64,000 bases of DNA, taken from NCBI RefSeq assembly GCF_963678635.1, contig NC_087062.1:21253789-21317788 (forward strand). The letters are read 5' to 3'. The translations under genes were made by a program, and so were the position numbers. Numbering within the stretch: position 1 is the first letter of the stretch; each line of letters begins with the position of its first letter. The notes under the pieces are model-generated. The model ran no database searches, was not told where the DNA came from, and was given only the letters and a program-made list of their open reading frames with translations. Shown piece after piece: positions 9,578 to 19,110 of the stretch. This DNA is from Symsagittifera roscoffensis. Lineage: Eukaryota > Xenacoelomorpha > Acoela > Convolutidae.

Positions 9578-10397
9578 TTAGACAAGTTGTATGAATCGTA
9601 CCTGTGGATATAATCAAGGGTTTTTGAAAGTTGGAGAAATAGTTCGAATATAGTGTAGAAAATTTAAAAAATATTACAAAAAATGATTAAGATTATTAGA
9701 AAAGATTCAAGGATATCAAAAAGAAATATTATGAAAGTTTCAAGTATCGTAAAAAATTGTTTGAGGTTTGTGATAATTTTAGTGACTGTTTGATAGAAGA
9801 GCATTTAAGAAATGACTTCGTGATCGAATATTTTTTGTTGTTTGGGGCAATTTTCAAGTGTGGTCGGATTATTTATTAGTTTTTTGACAAGTGGGTTGAG
9901 TTTTGTAAAAAATTGTTGGGGGCAATTTTTATGGTGATCGGGAGGTCTTCTTTGTCTTTATTTTCATTTGTCAAATGATCTGGGATATTTTTGAGATTTT
10001 TATACTTTAGGCTAAGTAAAATGGTCGTTCTTTTACTTTAGGCTAACTTAACATATTTGTTTGGGGGATATTTGAGGTCTGAGTTGGGGAAATATTGTTG
10101 ATCTTTGGTTTATTAGATAAGGGAGGGTTATGATTTTATGGTGATATTTATTTTAGTTGTCAAGTTGGAGTGGTTTGCTTATTTTTGACCTGGAGGTCGT
10201 AGAGTTATAGTTATAGATATGCCTGGAGTTTAATATTTTTCGTCTAGTTGGTTTGTGTTAAAGTTATAGAAGGTGACGGATTGGATGAATCCTATTGGCT
10301 AATTTTGAACTAGAATCGCTGCGTGTTTGTCAGCATGTTATCTTGAAAAGTGAAAGTGTAAAATGTTTCAGAGGTGCAAAGATTATTAAATGTAGAA
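9578..10397 (-). other. Non-coding gap between pol and the env block
   Basis: About 0.8 kb without a supported ORF, matched by a similar gap in element 2 (54818-55640). It contains a repeated ACTTTAGGCTAA phrase on the plus strand (about 10002 and 10036). The minus strand has a conserved ACAG-GTACGAT at 9602 (element 2: about 54770), a possible splice site for a subgenomic env message. Confidence 0.4.
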
Positions 10398-11459
10398 TTA
10401 AAGTTGTTTTTGAAATTCAATTTTCTTTAATATTTTAGATTGTGGGATGAATAATTTATAATTTTTACGTGGTTGATTTCTAAGTCGTGAAGACTCTCTA
10501 TGTTCTGATTTGTCGATTTGTTCTTGGGGTATTATTTGTTCTGTCATTTTTCTATTTTTTCTTTCTTTTTGAGATGTATTTTGATCTAGATTTTTTGTGT
10601 TGTTTTTTGTGGTGGTTGATTTTGTTATTTGGTGTTTGAGGTGAACATCTTTTTGTTCCTTTGTTGTTTTTTCCGTATGTGGGTCATTTTGAATAACTTG
10701 TAAACCTGTAAAAGAATATAATTGAGTTAGTTCGCGGAGTGCGTATTCTTTTGGATAATAAGGTAATAGGTTATTTCGGTGTTGAACGATTTCTTTTTTG
10801 TCTGAGTCGGTGAATTTATATGTGACATCAGTGGGTTTTGCAATTATTTGGTATGGTCCTTTATGAAGGGGTTGTAATTTTTTTGAGATTCCATTTTGAG
10901 TATTAAAATTGGGTATTAAAACAAATGTTCCAATTTTTAATTCGGAGGCTGGTGTAAAGCGTGAATTTATTTGTTCATTAATATTTTGCCTTTGTAACAA
11001 CTTTTCTGTTACTTTTTGGTAAATTTCATTGTGTTTTTTATCTCTGTTTAAAATCCATTCGGTGTGTGTACCGGAGGCTAATTTAAAAATTTGTGGGTGA
11101 TGAAAATGATCTTCATCGTGTGTATGTAATGGTAGGTTATAACAAATTGAGTCTTTATTTGGTTGACAATAACCTTGTGCGTTTTTATGAGAGTTTGCTG
11201 TAAACATTATTGGTTTGCGTGGCTTTTGGTTAAAAACCATTTCATATGGTGACATTCCTAGAGTTGTCGTAATTTGTGAATTATATGCTAAGGGAAATAA
11301 TTTTACATCTGCTGACCATTCGGTGTATCTTGTATCATTTCCATTGATGATACATCTGAGATATTCTTGTAATGAACGGTTCATACCTTCGACTAAGCCG
11401 TTTGTCCAAGGTGCGTGAGATGTACGTGGTTTGTGTTTGATTTCACATAGTGTGATGAT
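10398..11459 (-). pseudogene. pol: Integrase C-terminal part
   Basis: Same frame after the UAA at 11460. Begins with IITLC, holds the catalytic Glu in NGLVEGMNRSLQEYL, then NDTRYTEWSADVKLFPLAYN and a GPY/F-type module (LHKGPYQIIAKPTDVTYKF). The last ~90 residues are Lys/Thr/Gln-rich and highly charged with a basic end. Stops at TAA 10398-10400. Confidence 0.8.
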
Positions 11460-12842
11460 TTAATTATTTATGAATTCTGTACCGTTGTCTGTAACTAAAA
11501 TTTCTGGTAGTCCGAAATTTGCTATCCAGTGTTCATAAAGCGTTGTGTAAGCATAATAAGCGTTACAATGTGGTACTGGGTTAAGTGCTACATAATGTGT
11601 AAATGCGTCAACAATTACCATAATGTAGGAGTTTCCTTCTGATGAGGGTGAAATTGGTCCTTTAGTATCATATGAGATACGATGGTTAAAGTACAAACTT
11701 TGTCCTTTAAAATCTTGTTTTTGTGCTATTTGTTTTTGATTTGGGTAAGGTTTATTTAGTTGGCGTACTATACAGTCATTGCATAGTATTTTTATCCAAA
11801 TTGGTGCATTTGGGAAATAAAAGTTTTGTATAAAATTTGAATATGTTTTCTCTGATCCAGAGTGTCCTTTAATATTTTGTGTATGTGAAATATTAAAAGC
11901 TATGAGAATCATACTTAAAGGGAGACAGGGAACTGTAGATTCATTTAATTTGTATTCTAGAAGGTCTGTGTTTTCGTTAATTGTTGTATTATTGAATTTT
12001 CGAAAATATCGGAGGAGTGTTTTATTTCCTATAATAGTTGTATCTGCCTTGACGGGTTTAGTTTTATATTTGTGCCATGATTTTAGTTGTCGAATTACTG
12101 GGTCAAGATTTTGATATTGTTTCAGTGTTGAAATTGTATTTGTTTCTGTTGGGGGGAGAAAAATGTTTTCAATTTCTAATTTAGATAAGGGTATTGTATC
12201 AAGTGGGTCATGGAGGTCAAAAACTTGATTTATTGTGTATTTTGAATCGTTTGTTTGTGGTCCTGATAAGTTTATTTTATCAGTTAAATTTTCTTTTTCA
12301 ATTAGTGGAAAATGGTCTTTTTTAGGCGGATGTTGTTTTATTCTTTTTTGTTGGGTGTTATTTTTTATCCATTGTGAATATGGGATTGGTTTAAAAGTTG
12401 ATATTCCAAGTAGGTCAACTTCATAGTGATTATTTTGACAATCTAAATAAAGTGGGAAGTGTTGTAGATTGTTTATCTGTGATTGTTCAACGTCAGTTTT
12501 TACTGCATATTTGCATTCTAGTCGGGGTGATGTTTCATTTTCTGCAAGGTAAAATTTTATATTTTTGGGTATTTCAACTGTGGTTTTACGTGTAAGTAAT
12601 TCAGGTGGCGTATTTCGACTTAAGGTGTCTGGTAATGCAAGATTTTTTCCTGCGGTCCAAACTATATGTAAGTTTGGGAATTTCATTAAAATTAGTTGAA
12701 ATCTATAAACTCGGTGGTTTGGATTAGACTTTTGTGTAAAAAGAAAGATGATTGGTTTATGGTCTGTGAATAGAACTGTGGGATGTTTTGATCCAAGTAT
12801 CAGAAATTCATATTCTGTTAGTGTATATATTATGGCTGTACA
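11460..12842 (-). pseudogene. pol: RNase H end and integrase N-terminal/catalytic part
   Basis: Continues the pol frame. The RNase H tail ends with NLALPDTLSRN. After a ~200-residue linker come the integrase HHCC zinc finger (GHSGSEK..., LCNDCIVRQLNKPYPNQKQI), the first catalytic Asp in YDTKGP and the second in LVTDNGTEF. A UAA at 11460-11462 stands where element 2 has Glu, between the second Asp and the catalytic Glu, so a protein ending here would be inactive. Confidence 0.8.
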
Positions 12843-13298
12843 TTATCTCATTAGAGTTGAGAGTCGTAGCTCTGCTTGAGTGAATAATCGAGAATTTGCT
12901 GATATGAGGTTCATTTTATTTGTACCATTATGTGATTGTAATAATGCTGCGCCGATGCCAAAGTTCGAAGCATCGCACATTGCATAAAATGGTTGATTTG
13001 AATCTGGAATTGTGTTTGAAATTTGTTCAGTTAGAAGTTTTTTAATTTCTTCAAATCGTGCTTGATGTTCTGTGTTCCATTCAAAATTATTTTGTTGTCT
13101 AAGTATATTATAAAATGGTCGTAGATATAATTGCATTTTATAAACATATTTGCTTAAAAAGTTTAACATTCCAAGGAATTCTTGGATTTTCTTTTTATTT
13201 GTTGGTGGTTGGAGTTTTTGAATAGCGTCTATACGTGATTTCAATGGAGTGATTGTTTTTCTTTCTATATTATGTCCTAAGAATTTAACTCTTGTCAA
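12843..13298 (-). pseudogene. pol: RT thumb/RNase H segment, out of frame and stopped
   Basis: Starts in the shifted frame with TRVKFLGHNIERKTITPLKS, contains the connection LQPPTNKKKIQEFLGMLNFL and the RNase H start FYAMCDASNFGIGAALLQSH, which are standard Ty3/gypsy features. A UAA at 12843-12845 replaces a Glu codon that is present in both element 2 copies of this segment (MRECTAI). RNase H continues after it in the same frame. Confidence 0.8.
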
Positions 13299-15047
13299 AA
13301 GAAGTGTGATTTATCGGGGGCGGCCTTCAGATTTTCGTTCTGAAGTATTTGGTGATATTGTTCTAAAACATTGAACATTTCCTCTTTTGTCTGTGATTGC
13401 ATAAAAACATCGTCTAAATAGGTGATTGCGTTTTTCTTGAGTATTAGTGGTCTAAAAATTTTGCTCATAAAAGCTGAAAATGCTGCTGGTCCTATGGATA
13501 TTCCATAGAATAAGCGGTTGAATTCGTATTGTTGGTTTCCAATAACAAATTGTGTTAAACGTCGTGATTGTTCATCTAATGGCATTTGATTATATGCACT
13601 ATTCATATCGGCGGTGGTAAAGTATTTTCCGTTTATTTTTGTTAAAATAACTTGTATTGGTTCAATGGGCCAATTACACTTTGATTCATCTATGAGTGAG
13701 TTGAGGTATCTAGCATCGAGAACAATTTTTAATGATTCTCCTTTGGCTAGAATGATAACAGGGTTGATAAATGTGTTGCCTTTTGGTTGTTCTTCTTTGT
13801 TTACTGGTGATATAATGTTGTATTGTTCTAAAATGTCGAGTAATCTGTTCACTTTATCGTGTAAGTGAATTGGTACTTTACTTGCTCTTTGTTTTTTGAA
13901 AACTGCGTCTGGTTTTAATGGGAGATGTAGTGATGAGCTGATTTTTCCAACATCAAATTTGGATGTTGCATAGACTGATGAATATTTAATTAGCTGTTTG
14001 GCTAGTTTTTCAAATTCGTCTTGTGTTATTTGTGAATGTTGGAAATTAAACATTGTTAAAAATTTCTGTTGATTCTCTGTGTAGTTACTTATGTTGAATG
14101 TAGGTTTGAAATATGGGGTTTTTGTGAAATAATCCGTATTTCTGTTTTCGTTACTTATTTTATTATTTATAGATAATTCTTCATTAAGGATTGTGGATTG
14201 GCAAATATCTATCCTTAATTGGAGTATATTATTTACACGATATGCTTTTTCGTGTATTGGTGATATTGTAGCGTTGGTTTCGCAATAGCCTAAAAGTCCT
14301 AAAGGTAATGTTACTTGGTAAGGTGTATTGTTGTATACATGTAAGGAAATAATATCTGAATTCGAGTTTTTCAAATATTTTATTGATGAGATTGTGATTT
14401 TGAAAAACTTATGAATAGGTTTGAATTCAAAATCTGACATATAAAATTTTTGTTTGTTTTGTTTTTTATCATATTGGTGAACTTGTTTGATTGAAAAATT
14501 ATAGATGTTTCCTGATAGTGGTTTCAAGTGTTTTCTTTGTTGGTTATATATTGGGTAAAATTTTGAAAAGAATGGTGGTTGTTTATTTAATCTTTGAAAA
14601 AATGTTAGGGATGTGTCTTTTGTTTTTGTATATTTATCTTTGATTAATATTTTACTATTCAAGATGTTGATTGTTGGTATATATTTAGAGATAAACGGTA
14701 TTCCAATGATATTGTGTTTAATATCAGTGATATGAAATATTTGTTTAAATGGTTTGGTTAAAATTTTGTTTTGCTCCATTGTTCTTGTGGGGAGAAGAAA
14801 TAATTGAATTTTTCCGTAGTTTATTAATGTTGATCCTTGTGCTGTTGCTAGTTTGCTGGAGGTTTCAAGAGGTGTTAGCTTTGGGTGTAAGGTTTTTATT
14901 TCATTCCACGTGGGAATGTTTATTATATTTGATTCTGCTCCTGAATCAATTAAAAAATCAATTTCAAGATCTGGTGGTTGAAATTCTTTGCTTCTTGGAC
15001 TTTCTAAAAGAAATGGTATTGTCCAAATTGTTTCTTTGGGTTGTTCT
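13295..15047 (-). CDS. pol: Protease and reverse transcriptase
   Basis: Same frame as gag, between the UAA at 15050 and a frameshift near 13297. The retropepsin active site DSGA lies at 14936-14947. RT follows with the fingers/palm pattern ILAKGESLKIVLDARYLNS, GKYFTTADMNSAYNQMPL, FNRLFYGISIGPAAFSAFM and the catalytic YLDD at 13409-13420, all typical of Ty3/gypsy. It ends at PDKSHFF and a TGA, with the expected continuation (TRVKFLGHNI) one frame over; element 2 reads straight through here, so this is a one-base lesion in element 1, not programmed shifting. Confidence 0.85.
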
Positions 15048-15049
15048 TT

Positions 15050-16000
15050 TTATATGTTTTGATAGATGTGATTTGTATTCAAGCATTTTGTTTTTTCGTT
15101 CTCATTGGGTTGATTTGTAGTGTTAATTTCATTAGTTTTTTGTGTCGTCGGTGTGGAATGGATGGGTTCAATATAATAATTGTGAAGGAGTTCTGATTGA
15201 TTCTCATATATGTGTGATGAAAAAGGTTGTTCATATATAACAGGTTCATAGTCATTTTCGACTTTTATCATATTGATGGAGAGAGTGTTTTCTGTTTCAC
15301 TTTCTGAGTCTGATGATTCACAGTTTATTTGATTGAGTTGTAACACATCATTTACTGTGTCGTCAATACCTGGAGGGTCTGATGTTGTTTCTGGATTTGA
15401 TTGTACTTGATTTATATTCCTTTGATGTTTGGGTGTACTACTTCTATGGCGATTATTAGAATTATTATAATGGTTATTATTCCTGTGTGGTGATTGGGAA
15501 TAATTTCTATAACGATTATTATAACTTGAATGTCGATTTTGTGAATTATTTCGTGATCTGTTTTGGTAATTATTGTTTGGTCTGTTATAGTTCGATCTAT
15601 TATATGAGTTATTCCTTGATAGATTGTTCGGGTAATTCTGGTTTCGGTTGTTTGAATAACTTCTATTCCGATTATTGGAGTAGTTTCTATTCCTATTGTA
15701 TGATGAATTTCGTGATTGATTGTTTGGATAGTAATTATTTCTTGATTGGGAATTGGATCTAGAGACAAATCGTGTTGTATTTGAATTTGATCTGGAGTAG
15801 TTATTTCGACTATTTGGTCTATTGTAGTGATTTTGTGATGAATTTTGCGTATTTCTTCGTTCTGGTGATCTTCCTCTATAACTTGAGTTATATGGTGATT
15901 GATTTCTTGTATAATTTGTATTGTTCGGGAGTGGTTTTCCTGAACTGTTGTTGCTGTACACAGTTTTGTTCGGTAGATTTTGATCTTTTTTCATGTATTG
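15050..16000 (-). CDS. Asn/Arg/Ser/Tyr-rich Gag extension
   Basis: Same frame as gag, after its UAA; first Met is at 15994. About 200 residues are almost entirely N, R, S, Y and Q (for example SYNRNRNYSNNRNRSYSNN), a low-complexity composition typical of RNA-binding, condensate-prone segments; then an acidic stretch (SSDSESETEN) and a linker to the protease. Ends at UAA 15050-15052, where element 2 has a Gln codon. In element 2 the repeat is badly broken. A nucleocapsid-like role is inferred from position and charge. Confidence 0.6.
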   Translation of the reverse strand, partial: QYMKKDQNLPNKTVYSNNSSGKPLPNNTNYTRNQSPYNSSYRGRSPERRNTQNSSQNHYNRPNSRNNYSRSNSNTTRFVSRSNSQSRNNYYPNNQSRNSSYNRNRNYSNNRNRSYSNNRNQNYPNNLSRNNSYNRSNYNRPNNNYQNRSRNNSQNRHSSYNNRYRNYSQSPHRNNNHYNNSNNRHRSSTPKHQRNINQVQSNPETTSDPPGIDDTVNDVLQLNQINCESSDSESETENTLSINMIKVENDYEPVIYEQPFSSHIYENQSELLHNYYIEPIHSTPTTQKTNEINTTNQPNENEKTKCLNTNHIYQNI

Positions 16001-17344
16001 TTAGAATGATTTATTTGGTTCTTTATATTTTTGAGGTTTATTTTGATTGTCTTGCTGTTTTTGTCTACATTCAGAAATACTATGTCCGTATCGTCGGCAA
16101 TAATTACACCAGTTTTTGAAAGATGGTTTGCCTTTAAAGTTTGGGTGTTTTTCGTAAATATTGAGTATTTCAGTGATTTTTTCAACGAGGTCTGTATCTG
16201 ATTCCTGTATATTGTTTATATTTGTGGAAGCTGTTTCAATTCTGTTAACGTATTGTAATTTCAGATTTTCCGTTTCTTCGAGTTTCATTGTGATTTCTGC
16301 TTGTTCTAGTTTGTCTACTAGTTTTCGAAAATCTAAATCGGGTTCTCGAATTGAAGAAGGATGGGATGCTCTCTTTTTTATTGCTATTTTTCTTAATTGC
16401 GGTGTTAAGGTCATCATTAAGATTTCTGTCATCTTTGTGTTTTTATAGTCGTGTGTATTTAATGAATATGCTTTTCGAACTAGTGTTTCGATTCGTACTG
16501 CTAATTGCTTGATGGTTTCGTTTGGTAATCTGCGAATTTCATTACATAAAACTCTTTGTTGTTGTTTGTTTCTTTCGGAGTCAAACATTTTTGAAAATTC
16601 TTGTGTAAACCTTTTCCAATTTGATTTTATTTCTATAGGCAATACTGAAAACCATTTTTGGGCTGCGCCGTCTAAAGTTGTTTGTATCAACGCTGTGCGT
16701 CGATGTATCCAGTTTTGATGTAGTGGCGTATTAATTGGTTCGGGTCCTATATTTAAAATTAAATTTGCTGTTACTGCATTTAAATAGTCTTCTACAGAAT
16801 ATTCAGGGTCTGTTCCTGTGAATACCATTAAAGGTTTATTTGATGTTATTGATGATCCACCCATAAGGTATGGATTCATTGTCATTTGTAATGATTCTGC
16901 TGCATTTGGCATTTGAGAAAAATTTGAAAGTTGATTTCTTGTTATTTCGTGTTGTTGAAGATAATATGGGAGTGGTATTTCATTTTGCATTTGTGTTGGT
17001 TGGTACGAGTTTGCAATCATTGGGTTTTGTTGCTGAATTGGTTGAAAAGATTGTGTATTAATTGGGTTTTGTTGCTGAATTGGTTGTTGATTTTGTGTAT
17101 CTATTGGTTGTGGAGAAAAAATTCTATGATATGTATGTGGTTTCTGTATTCCTTGTCCACGATATTCTTGATTATAGGGTGCAAATATATCTGGTTGTAA
17201 GAAATCATCATCTGAGGATAAGTAATCCATTTGATAAGATGTTTGTTTTTTATTTTTATTTTGTTGAAAAAATGGATAGTTTTCACTACGATCCTGTGGA
17301 GGATGTAAATTTGTTTGGAAATTTACTGAATTAGGTGGTGCCAT
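16001..17344 (-). CDS. gag: Gag polyprotein region with zinc knuckle
   Basis: ATG at 17344 (the frame is open further upstream to about 17490 but without Met). Layout: N-terminal Gln/Asn/Pro-rich segment with imperfect repeats of a QPIQQQNP type; central helical capsid-like domain (around AAQKWFSVLP, then FTQEFSKMF); a segment with IRRLPNETIKQLAVRIETLV; near the C-terminus a CCHC zinc knuckle CNYCRRYGHSISEC, residues about 413-426 of 447, for RNA packaging. A UAA at 16001-16003 ends it, but element 2 has a Tyr codon here and runs on for a few residues before its own UAA, so the ancestral frame probably continued into the downstream region. Confidence 0.8.
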   Translation of the reverse strand: MAPPNSVNFQTNLHPPQDRSENYPFFQQNKNKKQTSYQMDYLSSDDDFLQPDIFAPYNQEYRGQGIQKPHTYHRIFSPQPIDTQNQQPIQQQNPINTQSFQPIQQQNPMIANSYQPTQMQNEIPLPYYLQQHEITRNQLSNFSQMPNAAESLQMTMNPYLMGGSSITSNKPLMVFTGTDPEYSVEDYLNAVTANLILNIGPEPINTPLHQNWIHRRTALIQTTLDGAAQKWFSVLPIEIKSNWKRFTQEFSKMFDSERNKQQQRVLCNEIRRLPNETIKQLAVRIETLVRKAYSLNTHDYKNTKMTEILMMTLTPQLRKIAIKKRASHPSSIREPDLDFRKLVDKLEQAEITMKLEETENLKLQYVNRIETASTNINNIQESDTDLVEKITEILNIYEKHPNFKGKPSFKNWCNYCRRYGHSISECRQKQQDNQNKPQKYKEPNKSF

Positions 17345-17378
17345 TGAGTTATCCCAGTTTCGAGATCTTGTATAATTA

Positions 17379-18638
17379 CTAAAAATTTTTTCGTGGTTGA
17401 TAATTTGTTTTTGATGGATGTGTGTAATTATAATTATGGTCTGCAAAATTGTTTCTAGTGAACGTTTTGCGTGTTTTTGGCGGTATTGTCATGGGTCTGT
17501 ATGTTTGGTAATCCATGTGTGAATATTTTGGGGCAACCGAAGGTTTAACGGTTGATTGTAAGGTTACCTGTGTTTGTGAAGGGTTTGTATTTCTTGGTGT
17601 TGTTAAGTTTGGACGTATTGGTGAAATACTTTGTTGTGTAGTTGTTGTGTGTACGATTTCTTCATTTATGAAGTGTGATGGTGTCTGGATATCTTGTTGA
17701 GTAAGATTCCTAGTTCCATTGAGGTTTTCATTGTGTATGACTGTAGAGTTTAAACTATTATTTTGCATATCGGGTAAAAATGTATTATAGTTTAATGGTG
17801 TTGCATCAATGGTTAATGGTATTACTCTTACATAATCTCTTATATAAGATATCGTACTTATGGCTTGGCTTGAGATTGATTGTGGGAAGTTTATGAATGC
17901 GGGATGAGACCATTCGGGGTCCCAAACATAGTCTGATTGTTCTGTGATGGCAGTATCATCGTTTGAGTTTTGGGGTCTAAAATTTTTTCTTGCTTGTGAA
18001 ATTAAATCAATATTATGTGTGAAATAATCTATTATGAACCATGCCAAAATTTTTTGTAAGTCGTGTTTTGTATGTTGTGAAACTTCATCTTTCGTGATGT
18101 TTTCTTTAATTATATTTAGAAAACTAGAGAGTAGTGTGATTTCATGTCGTACTCTTATATGTTTAGATGTTTCTGTCGGTGAGACATTTGGTATCTGGAT
18201 TTCGTTTTCTAATATCGAGATATAACTATATATTATCGCAAAAACTTCATTGGTGAATATGGAGTTTCCTCTTTGTGAGTTATGATATTGGATGCTTTTT
18301 ATATATTGTGAGAATACTATTGAAAATTCTAAATCAAGGTCGTCTGTTTGAATTATATATTTATTGTGATTCTGATTTGGTGAGCTGAATTCTATGGAGT
18401 AGATTCCGTATTGTTCTGTTAGGTTACATATATCTTTTAGATAGTGATCGATAATTTGTCTTTTGATTTTTACATCTGGGAACTCTGTTTTACATGGACT
18501 GATTCCGGGTTCAAACAAATTTAAGAGTAAATTTTTGCAAAATATATGCTGTCCTCTATCAGTGGTTGCATCTACTATAAAGGGGAAGATATCATCATCA
18601 TCTGGACTTTCTTCACCTGGGGTGTGTGTTGAGCTCAT
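17379..18638 (-). CDS. ORF0, 419-aa protein of unknown function upstream of gag
   Basis: Complete frame with ATG at 18638. The N-terminus is acidic (PGEESPDDDDIF), followed by a largely helical, hydrophobic-patterned region (about residues 20-230) and a Thr/Ser/Pro/Gln-rich tail that turns basic at the end (PPKTRKTFTRNNF). No catalytic motif or family was recognised; a structural (Gag-like) or regulatory role is possible. It overlaps the open gag frame, and the first gag ATG follows its stop by about 35 bases, so gag could be reached by re-initiation or frameshift. Element 2 lacks it: a deletion joins the position equivalent to about 17345 to that of about 18650 near 62850-62930, so ORF0 is dispensable in cis for keeping that copy. 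Confidence 0.6.
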   Translation of the reverse strand: MSSTHTPGEESPDDDDIFPFIVDATTDRGQHIFCKNLLLNLFEPGISPCKTEFPDVKIKRQIIDHYLKDICNLTEQYGIYSIEFSSPNQNHNKYIIQTDDLDLEFSIVFSQYIKSIQYHNSQRGNSIFTNEVFAIIYSYISILENEIQIPNVSPTETSKHIRVRHEITLLSSFLNIIKENITKDEVSQHTKHDLQKILAWFIIDYFTHNIDLISQARKNFRPQNSNDDTAITEQSDYVWDPEWSHPAFINFPQSISSQAISTISYIRDYVRVIPLTIDATPLNYNTFLPDMQNNSLNSTVIHNENLNGTRNLTQQDIQTPSHFINEEIVHTTTTQQSISPIRPNLTTPRNTNPSQTQVTLQSTVKPSVAPKYSHMDYQTYRPMTIPPKTRKTFTRNNFADHNYNYTHPSKTNYQPRKNF

Positions 18639-19110
18639 TTTTTCGTTTGATGACTGTTAATATGTAATTATCAATGTGTCTAATTGGTTGATTCCAATTG
18701 TATAAATGTACTGGTTTGTGTTTATACTGCTTTTTTATTCTTCTTTTTCCTCTTTTTGATGAATTTGAAGTTGTTTCTGAGTCAGAGAAATATAATTGAT
18801 CGTGATTTGGGCAATTTTTATCTATTGATTCTTTTAGTTTATAAAGTTCGTCTAAACTGTTGGTTTCTGATTCTGAAAATGCGTTGCGGTTTTTGGAAAA
18901 TCTTTTTCGTGTAATTTGTCTTTGTTTAGTTATTATTTTTCTCTTTAGTGTTTGTCGTTTTGTTCGAATGTATCCAACTGTTTGTGTATGAGGTGTGATT
19001 ACAAGGTCGTATTTTTTGTTATCTATTTCACAATTGTGTAAAACGATTGTTTGTTTATTTCCTAGGTTTTTAAATGACCTAAGGTTTAGGATGACGGGTG
19101 CAAAAGGTTG
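18613..19110 (-). CDS. Basic accessory ORF (165 codons, no ATG here)
   Basis: Open frame upstream of ORF0 with its relative in element 2 (62937-63362). A central Arg/Lys-rich block (RTKRQTLKRKI, then RQITRKRFSKNRN) is followed by an acidic/serine stretch (SESETNSLDELY), a Cys-His spot and a second basic patch (SSKRGKRRIKK). The layout resembles RNA- or DNA-binding regulatory proteins with arginine-rich motifs, but no family is recognised. In element 2 the frame starts with ATG; in element 1 that codon is AGG and there is no other Met in the first 100 codons. An acceptor-like CCTTAG just there suggests the start could come from a spliced leader. The end overlaps the start of ORF0 by 26 bases in another frame. 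Confidence 0.5.
   Translation of the reverse strand, partial: QPFAPVILNLRSFKNLGNKQTIVLHNCEIDNKKYDLVITPHTQTVGYIRTKRQTLKRKIITKQRQITRKRFSKNRNAFSESETNSLDELYKLKESIDKNCPNHDQLYFSDSETTSNSSKRGKRRIKKQYKHKPVHLYNWNQPIRHIDNYILTVIKRKNELNTHPR

Noticed and set aside
13290-13300. Programmed -1 frameshift between RT and RNase H
   Set aside because: Element 2 reads through in one frame at the same place, so the shift is a lesion private to element 1.
15412-15768. 118-aa ORF in the Asn/Arg-rich gag extension
   Set aside because: It is the off-frame translation of a low-complexity repeat; the matching ORF in element 2 differs and has no independent support.
10398-17344. Alternative genetic code in which UAA is read as an amino acid
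   Set aside because: The in-frame UAA codons correspond to Tyr, Gln and Glu in element 2, so no single meaning fits, and pol and other frames end in UAA.
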